Shown here: positions 43,295 through 44,140 of the stretch, piece by piece
Numbering within the stretch: the stretch's first letter is position 1
How the letters are laid out: the number at the start of each line of letters is the position of its first letter
Assembly: GCA_018820315.1 (NCBI GenBank)
Contig: JAHJOQ010000065.1
Coordinates: 1-44,140 of the forward strand
From: Candidatus Zixiibacteriota bacterium
GTDB lineage: Bacteria > Zixibacteria > MSB-5A5 > JAABVY01 > JAHJOQ01
Reading direction: 5' to 3'
Length of the DNA stretch: 44,140 nt
Position numbers and translations under genes: made by a program
Notes under the pieces: model-generated
The model's database searches: none
Seen by the model: the letters and a program-made list of their open reading frames with translations, nothing else
What the model was told of the DNA's origin: nothing

Positions 43295-44140
43295 TTACAT
43301 TCCCTTATAAGGATTAGGTCCAACAGACTCGATCACCTCAAGGAAATCATCGAATATCTTCGGTATCTTGTAGTAGTCAGTGATCGCCAGTTCGTGAATC
43401 TCCACCCGCTCTTCTTCGAGGACAAGCTGTTTCAGCTTCTCCTGAACATTTTCCATTCGGGTGTTCGCCAATTCACTACCTTTGACGAAATGACATTGGT
43501 AATCGTCCCCCTTCTTGCAACCAATTAGAATCACGCCGTCAAACCCGGACGCCAGGGCATCACCGACCCACACAACATTCATCGAACCGAGACAGCGCAA
43601 CGGAATGATTCGCAGCATGGCATTATACTGCATCCGCTTCAGGCCGACCATGTCAACGGCAGGCAGCGCATCGTTCTCGCATACGAACGCGAGAATTCTC
43701 GGCTTCTCGTCGAATTCGTCCGGGACATTTATCGCCTTGATCACCTGTGAGATCTGATTCACGCTGTAGTTCTTGAACGAGATGATTCTCTCTGGACAGG
43801 CGCCCATGCATATTCCGCACCTGCGACAACGCAACGGATTCGGCAACGGTGTTCCCTTGTCATCTTCATCGAGCGCACCGAATGGGCACTCCTCGGTGCA
43901 GCGTTTGCACTGCGTGCATCTCTGCATGAAGAACTCCGGATAACTCAAATCACCAGCTCTGGGATGAACAGCCGCGCCTCTGCCTATCGCTTCAACAGCC
44001 TGTATCGATTTCAGAGCGGCGCCGTAGGCATCATTAATGCTTGATGCAAAATCCATCGGCGCACGAGTAGCTCCTGCTGCGTAGATAGCGGTTCTTCTTG
44101 TCTCATACGGGAAGCAAATGAAGTGCGAATCCGTATAACC
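43295..44140 (-). CDS. qmoB: QmoB-like HdrA/MvhD-type subunit, 5' end outside the window
   Basis: The minus-strand frame is open to the window edge, so the first part of the gene is missing; the ATG at 44056 is internal. The visible part begins with the end of an HdrA-like FAD domain (TRRTAIYAAGATRAPMD), then two ferredoxin clusters CTQCKRCTEECPFGAL and CRRCGICMGACPERII, then an MvhD-like domain with VCENDALPAVDM, PLRCLGSMN and LIGCKKGDDYQCHF. This order matches QmoB, the larger HdrA-type subunit of the Qmo complex that feeds electrons to APS reductase. A soluble HdrA-MvhD fusion is the main alternative. No qmoC follows it. Confidence 0.78.
   Translation of the reverse strand, partial: GYTDSHFICFPYETRRTAIYAAGATRAPMDFASSINDAYGAALKSIQAVEAIGRGAAVHPRAGDLSYPEFFMQRCTQCKRCTEECPFGALDEDDKGTPLPNPLRCRRCGICMGACPERIISFKNYSVNQISQVIKAINVPDEFDEKPRILAFVCENDALPAVDMVGLKRMQYNAMLRIIPLRCLGSMNVVWVGDALASGFDGVILIGCKKGDDYQCHFVKGSELANTRMENVQEKLKQLVLEEERVEIHELAITDYYKIPKIFDDFLEVIESVGPNPYKGM

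Noticed and set aside
1-44140. CRISPR arrays, insertion sequences, phage genes and rRNA genes
   Set aside because: None was seen on reading both strands; no transposase, integrase or regularly spaced repeats are present.

Overview
The window looks like a chromosomal stretch of an uncultivated or little-studied anaerobic bacterium that carries dissimilatory sulfite/sulfate metabolism. Two GWxTD-domain exported proteins, a dockerin-tailed M1 peptidase, an archaeal-type phosphoglycerate mutase and a bacterial reductive-type dsr locus together suggest a lineage near candidate phylum Zixibacteria or related groups. This is inference from gene content; no marker phylogeny could be run.

Layout. (1) 1-7.4 kb, + strand: thiamine pyrophosphokinase, a Yip1-like membrane protein, then a TolC / periplasmic adaptor / ABC ATPase / two-permease MacAB-type export operon. 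(2) 7.5-10.4 kb, + strand: two tandem GWxTD exported proteins. (3) 10.4-18.7 kb, - strand: a small Cys-containing ORF, a methyltransferase, and a dense signalling cluster (GAF-SpoIIE phosphatase, anti-sigma-type ATPase, STAS antagonist, three receiver proteins, a CheZ-like helical protein, a PAS histidine kinase and a sigma54-dependent response regulator). (4) 18.7-21.8 kb, + strand: THEP1-type NTPase and M1 peptidase-dockerin. (5) 21.8-23.3 kb, - strand: hisS with a tRNA-His gene just upstream. (6) 23.5-24.8 kb, + strand: phosphoglycerate mutase. (7) 24.8-44.1 kb, - strand: a gene remnant of an M14-like peptidase, then, read in reverse, qmoB-like (5' end outside the window), dsrA, dsrB, dsrD, dsrN, dsrL-like, dsrC, an RsbRD_N gene, dsrM, dsrK, dsrJ, dsrO, dsrP, a CoA-disulfide-reductase/rhodanese fusion, hemA, a Met8-type siroheme enzyme and a CobA-HemD fusion.

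Region 7 is a nearly self-contained sulfite-reduction unit. DsrAB with DsrC reduces sulfite, DsrMKJOP is the membrane complex thought to recycle DsrC trisulfide with quinol, DsrL may bring NAD(P)H electrons, and the hem/siroheme genes make the cofactor that DsrN may amidate.

The most striking single observation is the tRNA-His. It has no encoded G-1, carries a G1-U72 pair, A73 and U20a, and sits 29 nt upstream of a HisRS whose motif 2 and histidine-A motif differ from the canonical bacterial form. This is the same combination described for the divergent Caulobacter-type HisRS/tRNA-His pair of some alphaproteobacteria. A second notable feature is a pair of adjacent genes in which a receiver domain has lost its phospho-acceptor Asp and a CheZ-like protein appears to have lost its catalytic residues. 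No CRISPR array, insertion sequence, rRNA or phage gene was seen.
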